Shown: positions 55,121 through 64,000 of the stretch, in pieces
Position numbering within the stretch: the first letter of the stretch is position 1
Layout: every line of letters begins with the position of its first letter
Assembly: GCF_900104795.1 (NCBI RefSeq)
Contig: NZ_FNTG01000002.1
Coordinates: forward strand, 1,302,001 to 1,366,000
DNA length: 64,000 bases
DNA from: Burkholderia sp. WP9
GTDB lineage: Bacteria; Pseudomonadota; Gammaproteobacteria; Burkholderiales; Burkholderiaceae
Reading direction: 5' to 3'
Position numbers and translations under genes: made by a program
The notes under the pieces: model-generated
What the model was told of the DNA's origin: nothing
Database searches by the model: none
Seen by the model: only the letters and a program-made list of their open reading frames with translations

Positions 55121-58100
55121 TTATGCCTTTTCGACCTTGACGAGGAACGACTTGAATTCCGGTGTTTGCGAATTCCCATCGCCCACGGAGGGCGTCAGCG
55201 TATTGACGAGATAGCCCGGCTTCGTGAGTCCCTTGAAGCCCCAATGCAACGGCAGGCCAACGGTCTGGACTTTCTTTCCTTCGATCATTAGCGGCTTGAT
55301 CCGCTTGGTAACGAGCGCCACGGCAATGATGTGCCCGCGATTGGACGACACCTTCACGCGATCCCCGGCCACCACGCCCACCTCCTTCGCCAGATCCTCG
55401 CCGATCTCCACGAACTGTTGCGGCTGCACGATCGCGTTCAGGCGCGCGTGCTTGGTCCAGTAGTGGAAATGTTCGGTCAGACGATACGTGGTCGCGGTAT
55501 GCGGGAAATTCTCGTGCGTGCCGAACGCTGCCTTGTCGTCGGGGAACACGCGTGCCGCCGGACTGCTGACCACCAGCTTGTTGTCCGGATGCAGCGGGTT
55601 GTAGCCGAGCGGCGTCTCGAACGGTTCGTAGTGCTCGGGGAATGGCCCTTCCACCAGACCGTCACGCGAGAAGAAGCGCGCCACGCCCTCCGGGTTCATG
55701 ATGAACGGATTCATGCCGTTTTCGGGCGGTTCGTCCACCTTGAAGTCGGGAATATCCGCTCCCGACCACGTCTTGCCGTTCCACGCGATCAGCTTGCGCT
55801 TCGGATCGAACGGCTTGCCGCTGACGTCGCAGGACGCGCGGTTGTACAGAATCCGCCGGTTCGCAGGCCAGGCCCATGCCCAGTTGAGCGTGTTGCCGAT
55901 GCCGGTCGGATCGGAGTTGTCGCGCCGGCCCATCTGGTTGCCCGCCTGGGTCCACGAGCCGCAGAAGATCCAGCAACCGCTCGCGGTGCTGCCGTCGTCG
56001 CGCAACTGCGCGAAACTCGCCAGTTGTTCGCCCTTCTTCGCGAGCACCTTGGTTTTGTCGGTCGCGTCGGTGACGTCGGCGAGCGCCTTGCCGTTGAACT
56101 CCATCGCGATTTCTTCCGGCGTCGGGCTTTCCGGGTTGGCATACGGCCAGCTCATGTTGAGAATCGGATCGGGATACTTCCCGCCGTTCTTCTTATAAGC
56201 CTCGCGAATGCGCAGCCACAACCCCGACATGATCTCCAGGTCGCTCTTCGATTCGCCGGGGCCGTCCGCGCCCTGCCAATGCCACTGCAGCACGCGGCTG
56301 GAACTGACCAGCGAACCGCGTTCTTCCGCGAAACAGGTGGTCGGCAAACGGAACACCTCCGTTTGAATCTTCGACGGATCGACGTCATTGAACTCGCCGA
56401 AATTCTTCCAGAACTCGGACGTTTCAGTGGCGAGCGGATCCATGATGACGAGCCACTTCAGCTTGGCCAGACCCGCGCCGATCTTCGCCTTGTTCGGCGC
56501 GGCGGCGAGCGGGTTGAAGCCCTGCGCGATGTAGCCGGTCATCTTGCCTTGATTCATCAGCTCGAAGACCTGCAGCATGTCGTATGACTTATCGAGCTTC
56601 GGCAGATAGTCGAACCCGAAGTTGTTCTCCGCGGTCGCGTTGTCGCCCCACCACGACTTCATGAAACTGACATGGAATGCGCGATAGTTGCGCCAGTAGC
56701 TCAACTGATTCGGCCGCAACGGCTGGCTCGCGCGCTTCGTGATGAAGGCGTCGAAGTCCTGCTCGGCTTCCAGCGGCAGCGTCATGTAACCCGGCAAGAG
56801 GTTCGACATCAGGCCGAGGTCGGTCAAACCCTGAATGTTCGAGTGACCGCGCAGCGCATTCATGCCGCCGCCCGCAATGCCGATATTGCCCAGCAGCAAT
56901 TGCACCATCGCGCCGGTGCGGATGATCTGCGCGCCGATCGAGTGATGCGTCCAGCCGAGCGCGTACAGGATCGTACCGGCGCGTCCCGGCACTGCCGTCG
57001 ATGCCAGCATCTCGCACACCTTGAGGAATTTTTCCTTCGGCGTGCCGCAAATTTTCTCGACCTGCTCGGGCGTATAGCGCGAGTAGTGCTGCTTCATCAG
57101 TTGATAGACACAGCGCGGGTGCTGCAACGTCGGATCGACTTTGGCAAAGCCGTCGTCGCCGCGTTCGTAATCCCACGAACTCTTGTCGTACTTGCGCTTC
57201 TCGGCGTCGTAGCCGGAATACAGGCCGTCGGTAAACGAAAAGTCCTCACGAACGATGAACGGCATGTCCGTGTAGTTCTTTACATACTCGTGCTGGATCT
57301 TATCGTTGGTGAGCAAATAGTTGATCACCCCGCCCAGGAACACGATGTCCGAGCCGGTCCGAATCTGTGCGTAATAGTCCGCAACCGATGCCGTGCGCGT
57401 AAAGCGCGGATCGACCACGACCAATCTTGCCTTGCGGTGCGCCTTGGCTTCGGTGACCCACTTGAAACCGCATGGGTGTGCCTCGGCCGCATTGCCGCCC
57501 ATCACGAGAATCACATCCGCGTTCTTGATGTCGACCCAATGGTTCGTCATCGCTCCACGGCCAAACGTCGGGGCAAGACCTGCCACCGTCGGGCCGTGTC
57601 AGACACGTGCTTGATTATCGAATGCGAGCATGCCAAGACTGCGGACAGTCTTGTGCGTCAAATAACCGACTTCATTGCTACCGGCAGATGCCGCGAGCAT
57701 GCCGGTGGTCAGCCAGCGGTTGACCTTCTTGCCGTCTGCGGTTGTCTCGACGAAGTTGGCATCGCGATCCTCCTTCATCAATTTCGCAATGCGGTCGAGC
57801 GCGTCTTCCCACGAAATGCGCTTCCATTCATTCGAGCCGGCCGCGCGGTACTCCGGATACTTCAGACGGCTCGGGCTATGAATGAAGTCGATCAGGCTCG
57901 CGCCCTTCGGGCATAGCGTGCCGCGATTGACCGGGTGGTCGGGATCGCCTTCGATGTGAATGATGCTGGACTTCGCGTTCTTGGCGTTGTCGCCCAGTCC
58001 ATACATCAGGATGCCGCAGCCTACCGAACAGTACGGGCAGGTATTGCGGGTTTCGGTTGTGCGCGACAACTTGTACTGACGGACTTCCGCTAACGCGGGC

Positions 58101-58189
58101 GTCGGTGAGAAGCCCATGAGGGCGAGACTCGATCCGGCTAGCGTGGTGGCGGAGACCTTCAGAAATTGTCGCCGGGACATATGGGGCAT
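55121..58189 (-). CDS. fdoG: Formate dehydrogenase alpha subunit, selenocysteine-containing
   Basis: 1022 residues read through an in-frame TGA at 57599-57601 (residue 197; E. coli FdnG has Sec196). The flanking text DNQARV-Sec-HGPTVAGLAPTFGRGAMTNHW is the family active site. Start ATG 58189 gives MPHM then the twin-arginine signal SRRQFLKVSATTLAGSSLAL; ATG 58180 is possible, and the open frame up to 58378 is unlikely. N-terminal [4Fe-4S] site: CPYCSVGCGILMYG and GTLCPKGA. The bis-MGD molybdopterin domains follow. It oxidises formate to CO2 at the periplasmic face. It needs SelA, SelB, selC, SelD and FdhE, all encoded alongside. Confidence 0.96.
57561..57601 (-). promoter_or_regulatory. Bacterial SECIS element
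   Basis: Directly after the TGA codon the mRNA can fold with a stem GGCA/UGCC closing the loop GGUCU, inside a lower stem of CCGACG-type pairing. The sequence GGCAGGTCTTGCC matches the fdnG/fdhF SECIS apex, including the GGUCU loop that SelB binds. Confidence 0.88.
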
Positions 58190-58380
58190 TGAATGGCCTC
58201 GGCTCTTTTTGGGATACTGATCATGATTATAGAGGCCGATATAAAGTCCTGCAGCGAGAACTTCTACCAACTGCGAGGCGAGCAAATATGAAGCGGAACA
58301 GCCGGTATCTCGACGCGGGGCATTGTTTTTGCTGAGTGGGTAAGTGACAAACCCACCCTCACTTGGATCCTTACCCACCT

Positions 58381-58740
58381 ATGACCCACCATCCGCTCCA
58401 TTCATCTCACGCAGGCAATTTTTGCAGCGCAGTAAAACAGCGGCTGCCTGCAGGTGTCGCGTCATTTGTGTTCGGCATGGCGATGCTCGCGTCCAGTCAA
58501 TGCAGCCTTGCTCAGATCACTCAAGGCAGCGGCTCGTCGCAGCAGGAAAAGCGCACGTCTTCAATGGGATCGGCGCCCGATTCGTCCGCGTCCATGGTGC
58601 ATGAATCGAATAAGCCGCAAACGAAGGATGGCGGTTCGGCGAATTCACGCGGCAAGACCGCTGGGCAAGGACACAAGACGCAAGGCGCGGGCGGATTCGA
58701 AAACGGGCTCTACGGCACAGGGGCGGGCAGCAATAAATAG
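58381..58740 (+). CDS. Small secreted Gly/Ser-rich protein of unknown function
   Basis: 119 residues from ATG 58381; TTG at 58363 is the other option, and neither has a strong ribosome site. A signal-like segment (LPAGVASFVFGMAMLASSQC, then SLAQ) is followed by a low-complexity tail rich in Gly, Ser, Lys and Asn (SRGKTAGQGHKTQGAGGFEN). It divides the divergent dehydrogenase genes from selD. I know no function; similar short repetitive secreted proteins occur in Burkholderiaceae. Confidence 0.55.
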   Translation: MTHHPLHSSHAGNFCSAVKQRLPAGVASFVFGMAMLASSQCSLAQITQGSGSSQQEKRTSSMGSAPDSSASMVHESNKPQTKDGGSANSRGKTAGQGHKTQGAGGFENGLYGTGAGSNK

Positions 58741-58834
58741 CGCGTCGACTCGCCGCGTCATGGCGGCGCGCTTTGCGCCGCTTCTCTGCGCGGAGAACGA
58801 ACACCATTCATAATGCGGTGATTCGTAGCCTGAA

Positions 58835-59911
58835 ATGCCCGCCACAATGACCGATACCCCAGCCCAAGCAAGCACGTCTCCCCGCCTGACCAGTCTGTCG
58901 CACGGCGGAGGCTGTGGCTGCAAGATCGCGCCTGGCCTGCTGGCCGATCTGCTCAAGCGCAGTGCACCATTGCCGTTCTTTCCCGACCTGCTGGTCGGCA
59001 ACGACACAGCCGACGACGCCGCCGTCTACAAACTCAACGACGAGCAGGCGATCGTCGCCACCACCGACTTCTTCATGCCGATCGTCGACGACCCGTTCGA
59101 CTTCGGCCGCATCGCCGCGACCAATGCGCTGTCCGACGTCTACGCCATGGGCGGCAAGCCGCTCATGGCGCTGGCCATCGTCGGCATGCCGATCAACGTG
59201 CTGCCGCACGACGTGATCGCAGCCGTGCTGAAGGGCGGCGAATCCGTATGCGCCGAGGCCGGCATTCCGCTCGCCGGCGGTCATTCGATCGATTCGGTCG
59301 AGCCGATCTACGGCCTCGTCGCCATCGGCGTGGTCGACCCGAAGCGCGTGAAGCGCAACGCGGGCGCACAAGCGGGCGATGTGCTGATTCTCGGTAAGCC
59401 GTTGGGCGTGGGCATTCTCTCGGCGGCACTGAAGAAAGACCGGCTCGACGCAGCCGGCTACGCGGCCATGATCGCCGCGACGACCAAGCTCAATCGCCCG
59501 GGCGCCGAGCTGTCGAAGCTCGACGGCGTGCATGCGCTTACGGACATCACGGGCTTCGGCCTGCTCGGCCATACGCTGGAACTGGCGCGCGGCTCGAACC
59601 TGACCGCCCGCGTGCGCTATGAGGACCTACCGTGGCTGCCGGACGTGGTCGGCCTCGCGGAAGCCGGCATCTTCACCGGTGCTTCGGGACGCAATTGGGA
59701 CGCATACGGTCGAGATATCGTTTTGCCCTCCTCATTGCCGGCGACGGCGCGCACCCTGCTCACCGATCCGCAAACCTCGGGCGGCTTGCTGGTCTCGTGC
59801 GCGCCACAAGCCGTCGACGAGGTTCTCGCCCTATTCCACGCCGACGGGTTCGGCGAGGCGTGCGTGATCGGCGACATGGTCAGTGGCGAAGGGCGCGTCG
59901 AGGTGATCTGA
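58835..59911 (+). CDS. selD: Selenide, water dikinase SelD
   Basis: 358 residues. The catalytic segment is LSHGGGCGCKIAPG near residue 25, with Cys, not Sec, in the active position. ATP/Mg sites are DDAAVYKLND, ATTDFFMPIVDDPFDFGRIAATNALSDVYAMGG, LAGGHSID and the C-terminal TDPQTSGGLLV. It makes selenophosphate from selenide and ATP for both SelA and MnmH. A later ATG at 58847 is also possible. Confidence 0.96.
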   Translation: MPATMTDTPAQASTSPRLTSLSHGGGCGCKIAPGLLADLLKRSAPLPFFPDLLVGNDTADDAAVYKLNDEQAIVATTDFFMPIVDDPFDFGRIAATNALSDVYAMGGKPLMALAIVGMPINVLPHDVIAAVLKGGESVCAEAGIPLAGGHSIDSVEPIYGLVAIGVVDPKRVKRNAGAQAGDVLILGKPLGVGILSAALKKDRLDAAGYAAMIAATTKLNRPGAELSKLDGVHALTDITGFGLLGHTLELARGSNLTARVRYEDLPWLPDVVGLAEAGIFTGASGRNWDAYGRDIVLPSSLPATARTLLTDPQTSGGLLVSCAPQAVDEVLALFHADGFGEACVIGDMVSGEGRVEVI

Positions 59912-60043
59912 AGGAGCCGGCCGGCGCAAGCAACGGCCGGGGCGCGTATGTCCGGCAAGCTGTCCTGAGCGCTCCGCCAGCCGGTATTTCCGGCGCATGC
60001 GATAATTTCGACCTCCCCGCAGGCCTGTTTCGCCCCTAACTCC

Positions 60044-61111
60044 TTGAAAAACCTACTCGTCAGCCTCGAAAAAGCCGGTGATTTCGATGAAATCATCGAT
60101 GTGCGCACGCCCCTCGAATTCGCGGAAGACCATATTCCGGGCGCACTCAATGCGCCGGTGCTGAGCAATGAGGAGCGCGTGCTGGTCGGCACGACCTACA
60201 AGCAGGTGTCACCTTTCGAAGGCACGCGGATCGGCGCTGCGCTGGTCGCGCGCAATATCGCGCAGCATCTGGAAACCACCTTCGCCGACCGGCCGCGCAA
60301 CTGGCGACCGCTGATCTATTGCTGGCGCGGCGGCAAGCGCTCCGGCTCGGTGACCACGCTGTTCAATATGATCGGCTGGCAGGCGCGTCAGCTGGACGGC
60401 GGCTACAAGAGTTACCGGCGGGCCACGCTGGACACGCTCGACACTTTGCCGGCAACGTTTTCATACATTGCGCTGGTGGGCCCGACCGGCAGCGGCAAGA
60501 CACGCCTGCTGGCGGCCTTGAACGCGGCGGGCGCGCAGACGCTGGATCTCGAAGCGCTGGCCTCGCACCGCGGCTCGCTGCTAGGCGCGTGGGCCGGCGT
60601 GCCGCAGCCGTCGCAGAAGCGTTTCGATACGCTGCTCGTCACCGCTCTGCGCACGTTCGATCCGTCACGGCCGGTCTTCGTGGAAGCGGAGAGCCGGCGC
60701 ATCGGCTCCGTCGCATTGCCGCTCGCGCTGCTCGACACGTTTCATCGGGGCCGCTGCGTCGAGGTGATGTCGAGCCGCGAAGATCGCGCGGCGTTCCTGC
60801 TGCACGACTATGCGCATCTGTTCGACGATCCCGAGTTACTGAAGGGACAACTGCAAAGACTGATCGGCTTGCACAGCCGGGAACGCGTCGCGGGCTGGCA
60901 ACGGCTCGTCGACGACAACCGGCGCGCCGAACTCGCGCATGAGTTGATCGAGCGGCACTACGATCCCGCCTATGCGCGCAGCAGCCATGAACATTTCGTT
61001 CAATTGCCGCACGCCCTGAAGTTCAATTTCCGGCCCAACGGCGCCGATGTCGTCGACCAGGCAAGCGCACTGCTTGCGCAGGTCGACAGCAGCGCGCTCA
61101 CTGTCATCTGA
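60044..61111 (+). CDS. mnmH: tRNA 2-selenouridine synthase MnmH (SelU)
   Basis: 355 residues from TTG 60044 (CTCCTTGAAAAACC); no upstream ATG fits. Rhodanese domain: IIDVRTPLEFAEDHIPGALNAP near 18 and the active cysteine in LIYCWRGGKRSGSVTTL at about 92. P-loop domain: ALVGPTGSGKTRLLAAL at about 146. It replaces sulfur by selenium in the wobble uridine of some tRNAs, using selenophosphate. It follows selD by 133 bp on the same strand. Confidence 0.93.
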   Translation: MKNLLVSLEKAGDFDEIIDVRTPLEFAEDHIPGALNAPVLSNEERVLVGTTYKQVSPFEGTRIGAALVARNIAQHLETTFADRPRNWRPLIYCWRGGKRSGSVTTLFNMIGWQARQLDGGYKSYRRATLDTLDTLPATFSYIALVGPTGSGKTRLLAALNAAGAQTLDLEALASHRGSLLGAWAGVPQPSQKRFDTLLVTALRTFDPSRPVFVEAESRRIGSVALPLALLDTFHRGRCVEVMSSREDRAAFLLHDYAHLFDDPELLKGQLQRLIGLHSRERVAGWQRLVDDNRRAELAHELIERHYDPAYARSSHEHFVQLPHALKFNFRPNGADVVDQASALLAQVDSSALTVI

Positions 61112-61135
61112 TTAAAACCAACGCTTAAGACCACC

Positions 61136-62191
61136 ATGCAATCAACCCTTCGACAACCGCGCGTCGCGCTTGGCTGGATCGTGTTTCTGCTGATTGCCGT
61201 CGTCGGCCTCTTTTATGTGAAGTGGTTCCCGTACTACAACCGCGCCTTCGTTGCCGCGAGCCAGCACTCCATCGGCAAATCCATTCTGATGGGTACGTCG
61301 GCGAGCGCACCGGCGGCGTCATGGCAGGCGGCAATCGATTACGCCCTCGCCTACGGCAAAGCGATCTGGCAAGCCATGGTGCTGGGGCTGCTGCTCGGCT
61401 CGTCGGTGCAGGCGCTGATTCCGCCGCAATGGGTCGCGCGTGCGCTCGGCCGGACTGATTTCAGCAGCGTGGTGAAAGGCGGCCTGATGTCGCTGCCGGG
61501 CATGATGTGCACCTGTTGCGCGGCGCCGGTCGTAGCCGGCTTGCGCGCGCGCCAGGCGGCGCCGGGCGCGGCGATCGCGTTCTGGCTCGGCAATACCGCT
61601 TTGAATCCGGCTACGCTGATCTTCATGGGCTTCGTGCTCGGCTGGCAGTGGATGGGCCTGCGCCTCGCGCTGGGCATCGTGATGGTGTTCGGCCTCGGCT
61701 ACCTGGTGAATCGCATGGTCACGCCAAAGGAAGCCGAAGCGTCACGCGAAGCCATGGCGCAACTGATCTCCGCCGATGTGCCCAGCACGGCTTTCGCACG
61801 CTGGGTAAAAATCCTCGGCACGATGACGTTGCGGCTCATTCCCGAATACATCGTGCTGGTGCTGATTCTCGGCGCAGCGCGCACGTGGCTGTTTCCGCAT
61901 GTCGGACCGGAGATCGACAACAGCCTGCTGTGGATCATCGCGTTGTCTATCGCCGGCACGCTGTTCGTGATTCCGACCGCGGGCGAAGTGCCGATCATCC
62001 AGGCCATGCTCTCGTTCGGCATGGCCGCCGGTCCGGCGGGCGCGTTGCTGATGACGCTGCCGTTGGTCAGCGTACCTTCAATGGCCATGCTCTCCCGCTC
62101 TTTCCCGCGCCGCGTGCTGACGGTCGTAGCCTTGGCCGTGGCGGTGTGCGGCGTGGTCAGTGGGTTGCTGGCAGTCGCCTTGGGGTTTTAA
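61136..62191 (+). CDS. UPF0718-type permease (DUF318, ArsP/YraQ family)
   Basis: 351 residues with 8 or more membrane helices. Family motif GMMCTCCAAPVVAGLRAR at about residue 122, with a Cys-x-Cys-Cys cluster, is repeated in symmetry by the later PTAGEVPIIQAMLSFGMAAGPAGALL. ArsP members of this family export trivalent organoarsenicals through paired cysteines. The gene starts 24 bp after mnmH, so it probably shares that transcript, which suggests a substrate related to selenium or a chemically similar metalloid. This link is inference. Confidence 0.85.
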   Translation: MQSTLRQPRVALGWIVFLLIAVVGLFYVKWFPYYNRAFVAASQHSIGKSILMGTSASAPAASWQAAIDYALAYGKAIWQAMVLGLLLGSSVQALIPPQWVARALGRTDFSSVVKGGLMSLPGMMCTCCAAPVVAGLRARQAAPGAAIAFWLGNTALNPATLIFMGFVLGWQWMGLRLALGIVMVFGLGYLVNRMVTPKEAEASREAMAQLISADVPSTAFARWVKILGTMTLRLIPEYIVLVLILGAARTWLFPHVGPEIDNSLLWIIALSIAGTLFVIPTAGEVPIIQAMLSFGMAAGPAGALLMTLPLVSVPSMAMLSRSFPRRVLTVVALAVAVCGVVSGLLAVALGF

Positions 62192-62194
62192 AGC

Positions 62195-62329
62195 ATGAAA
62201 CGTATTGCCGCATTTGCAATGACGAGCTGGTCGGCCGCCGGCCTGCTCTACTTCGGACAGCATTCGGTCGCGCTGATCGTGGTGAGCGGGGTCGTCGCGC
62301 TGGCCGGCTTCGATCTGCTTCGCCCGTAA
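62195..62329 (+). CDS. 44-residue membrane peptide after the permease
   Basis: ATG 62195 lies 3 bp after the permease stop, within GGGGTTTTAAAGC. The peptide reads MKRIAAFAMTSWSAAGLLYF, then GQHSVALIVVSGVVALAGFD and LLRP. Two short hydrophobic segments suggest a membrane hairpin. The tight spacing suggests translational coupling and a role as a small partner of the permease. I recognise no family. Confidence 0.55.
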   Translation: MKRIAAFAMTSWSAAGLLYFGQHSVALIVVSGVVALAGFDLLRP

Positions 62330-62551
62330 CAGCGCGCTGCATCCGCTCTGAAAAGGCGCGAGACCTGATTGCTGACGCGAAGGTCTCGCAATAGCGCTGG
62401 GCGTCGTTTCGAGCGGATACCTGTCCAGCGCCTGAACGATCGCACGTGCGCCACGCTAATGACGAGGTGGAGATAATACGGAAAGGGAAGACCGACAGAC
62501 AGGACAGCGGCACGATCAAGCAGTGCGCCGAGGTAATGCGAGAACCTGACA

Positions 62552-62581
62552 GTAGACGAAAGCGGAGCCGCTTTCGTCTAC
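62552..62581 (-). terminator. Hairpin after tRNA-Val
   Basis: GTAGACGAAAGCGG-AG-CCGCTTTCGTCTAC, a perfect 14-bp stem, starts 14 bp after the tRNA 3' end on the minus strand. There is no T-run, but position and strength fit transcription termination or RNA 3' processing. Confidence 0.5.
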
Positions 62582-62594
62582 GTCAAGGATGCGT

Positions 62595-62671
62595 TGGTAG
62601 GCTCGATTGGATTCGAACCAACGACCCCCACCATGTCAAGGTGGTGCTCTAACCAACTGAGCTACGAGCCT
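62595..62671 (-). tRNA. tRNA-Val (GAC)
   Basis: 77 bases including an encoded CCA. Acceptor AGGCTCG pairs with CGAGCCT, D arm TAGCTCAGTTGGTTAGA, anticodon arm CCACC-TTGACAT-GGTGG with GAC, T arm GTTGGTTCGAATCCAAT. It reads GUC/GUU valine codons. Confidence 0.95.
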
Positions 62672-62749
62672 TTAGAGGCGCGAATTATAGAGAACCTCTG
62701 CGCCCTGCACAAGCCCCTAACGCCACTTAAGTTGGCGAGCGCGTGGCAA

Positions 62750-64000
62750 TCAGTTCGTGAGTGCCCACTCGGTCTGTGCATCCAGCGGATACACCGGCCG
62801 CTTCACGTGCTCGAAAGCGAACAGCCCGTAATCCGAACTCGTCACGCCGCGGCTGTCGCATTCCACCAGCGCTGCGGCGATCGGCACGAAAACCGGTCGG
62901 CAGTACATGCGCGATTTAAGCAACAGGAAACGCGCGCGACGCGGATCGATGCCGACGCTCTCGAATACGCCGAGGTCCCATGGTTCGTGCGTGCGCTCGG
63001 TGATCACGAGCTTGATGGCGCCGGTGTCGAGTACCGCCGCGTGCCCCATGAAAGCACGCTGTCCGGTGTAGGTCGGGCCGCTGATGATGTACTCGCCGTC
63101 GGTCAGCGCGCGCACCACACCCGTCACGGCAAGCGGCAGGCGCGGCGCTATCGCATCGCTCGCAACCTTGTTGCCGATGGTCACCGTCACCGTGCTGCCG
63201 ACGCCGGCCGCCATCAACGCCGCGACCGCTTGCGGGTCGCACAACGGCCCGCTCACGATACCATCGAGCTTTTGCTTCAATGCTTCTTCGAGCAGATCCA
63301 TCGTGTCGCATGTGCCGCCCGACATGCAGTTGTCGCCATGATCGAGCAGGAGCACGGGCTTGTCGGCGTCTCTCGCGAGCGCCGCCGCTTGCGCGACGGA
63401 TTCAGCAAGCGGCGCGCTGCGATACACGAAGTCTTCTCGCTCGCTCCAGATCTGTCGAGCGATCCGCTCCGCCACCGCGTCTGCTTCGCCGCGCTCACCG
63501 TTGCCCACCACCACGACGCTGATACACGGCGCCGCGATATCGGCCAGCGAGAAGCCAGATAGCACCGACACCGCGAGCATGCCATCGGCTTCGGCTGCGC
63601 GCGCGGCATCCACGGCACGTTTCATCGCGCCTTCGGCAGTCGCGCTGCGCAGCGTATGCGTGAGGAGCGGCGGCTGGCGCCACGCAATCACGGGCTTCGC
63701 CTTGCCGTGCACCAGGTCGAACATCAGACGCGCCGCATGCGCGCCGGTCTCGTACATATCGACGTGCGGATAGGTCTTGAAGCTGACGATCACATTGGCG
63801 TTGTCGATCATTTTCTGCGTGACATTGCCATGCAGATCGAGCGCGACCGCGATCGGCGCGTCCGGCAGCAACGCACGCACGCGTTCGAGCAGGTCGCCTT
63901 CACCATCGTTCGAATTCTCGGCGACCATGGCGCCATGCAGATCGAGCATGACGGCGTCGCAACCCGCCGCGGCCGACACGATCGCCTCGCAGATCGCGTC
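62750..64000 (-). CDS. MlrC-like M81 metallopeptidase family protein (5' partial)
   Basis: 416 codons are visible and the frame is open to the window edge, so the N-terminus lies outside. MlrC/DUF1485 marks: VMLDLHGAMVAENSNDGEGDLLERV and ALDLHGNVTQKMIDNAN with metal-binding Asp/His, SFKTYPHVDMYETG, then LLLDHGDNCMSGGTCDTM in the MlrC C-terminal domain. MlrC hydrolyses linear microcystin peptides. In Burkholderiaceae the natural substrate is unknown and probably another small peptide or amide. It is 79 bp from tRNA-Val on the same strand. Confidence 0.9.
   Translation of the reverse strand, partial: DAICEAIVSAAAGCDAVMLDLHGAMVAENSNDGEGDLLERVRALLPDAPIAVALDLHGNVTQKMIDNANVIVSFKTYPHVDMYETGAHAARLMFDLVHGKAKPVIAWRQPPLLTHTLRSATAEGAMKRAVDAARAAEADGMLAVSVLSGFSLADIAAPCISVVVVGNGERGEADAVAERIARQIWSEREDFVYRSAPLAESVAQAAALARDADKPVLLLDHGDNCMSGGTCDTMDLLEEALKQKLDGIVSGPLCDPQAVAALMAAGVGSTVTVTIGNKVASDAIAPRLPLAVTGVVRALTDGEYIISGPTYTGQRAFMGHAAVLDTGAIKLVITERTHEPWDLGVFESVGIDPRRARFLLLKSRMYCRPVFVPIAAALVECDSRGVTSSDYGLFAFEHVKRPVYPLDAQTEWALTN

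Noticed and set aside
57599..57601. TGA stop splitting the formate dehydrogenase alpha gene, suggesting a pseudogene
   Set aside because: The codon falls at the known selenocysteine position, is followed by a SECIS hairpin, and all Sec machinery genes are adjacent.
1..64000. CRISPR array, integrase gene or phage genes
   Set aside because: No regularly spaced repeats, Cas-like proteins, tyrosine integrase or phage structural proteins were seen in either strand.

Overview
The window comes from a high-GC betaproteobacterium, most likely Burkholderiaceae (Paraburkholderia, Burkholderia or Caballeronia type). The grounds are the GC-rich codon use, several LysR regulators, Gram-negative porins beginning with the usual SVTLYG strand, IS elements of kinds common in that family, and a clustered selenocysteine/formate dehydrogenase locus.

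Region A (1-11.4 kb) looks like a catabolic and uptake cluster for an unknown nitrogen-containing compound. It holds the tail of an amino-acid ABC ATPase, a LysR regulator, a tandem Asp/Glu/hydantoin-type racemase fusion, a stand-alone formamidase/acetamidase, an 800-residue protein joining an AraC-type regulator to a second formamidase/acetamidase, a PuuE-like polysaccharide deacetylase, a periplasmic binding protein, a fused permease-ATPase and a MetX-like alpha/beta hydrolase. The regulator-enzyme fusion is the most unusual gene in the window.

Region B (11.4-18.7 kb) is a mobile-element zone. It has a decayed IS481-type transposase, an intact IS3-family element with AAC flanks, a quinone-reductase/SnoaL/Rrf2 divergon with a perfect palindromic operator, and a stretch of truncated IS1182, AraC, hydrolase and IS6 fragments.

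Region C (18.8-27.1 kb) is an uptake operon: GntR/FCD regulator, complete polar amino-acid ABC transporter, class III aminotransferase, gamma-glutamyltranspeptidase and porin.

Region D (27.6-48 kb) is an aromatic-degradation region: an Aer-like chemoreceptor, a GMC alcohol oxidase gene split by an IS30 element, aldehyde dehydrogenase, FadL-type outer-membrane channel, a phthalate-dioxygenase-type reductase and Rieske oxygenase, a LysR regulator, a porin, and a protocatechuate 4,5-cleavage operon (ligC, ligB, ligA, ligI, ligK, ligJ and a broken ligU) with its own divergent LysR gene. The two LysR promoters share palindromic ATATC/GATAT elements. The inferred flow is aryl alcohol to aldehyde to acid to protocatechuate to pyruvate plus oxaloacetate. 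Two steps are damaged in this strain.

Region E (48.0-64 kb) begins with an IS6-family element whose transposase has a nonsense codon, lying 50 bp from the tRNA-Sec gene. Next comes a complete selenocysteine system around one selenoprotein: selC, selB, selA, fdhE, and formate dehydrogenase gamma, beta and alpha subunits (alpha with an in-frame TGA and SECIS hairpin) on the minus strand, then selD and mnmH/selU on the plus strand. A UPF0718-type permease and a 44-residue membrane peptide follow mnmH. tRNA-Val(GAC) and a partial MlrC-like M81 gene close the window. selC marks the change from accessory to core-like DNA.
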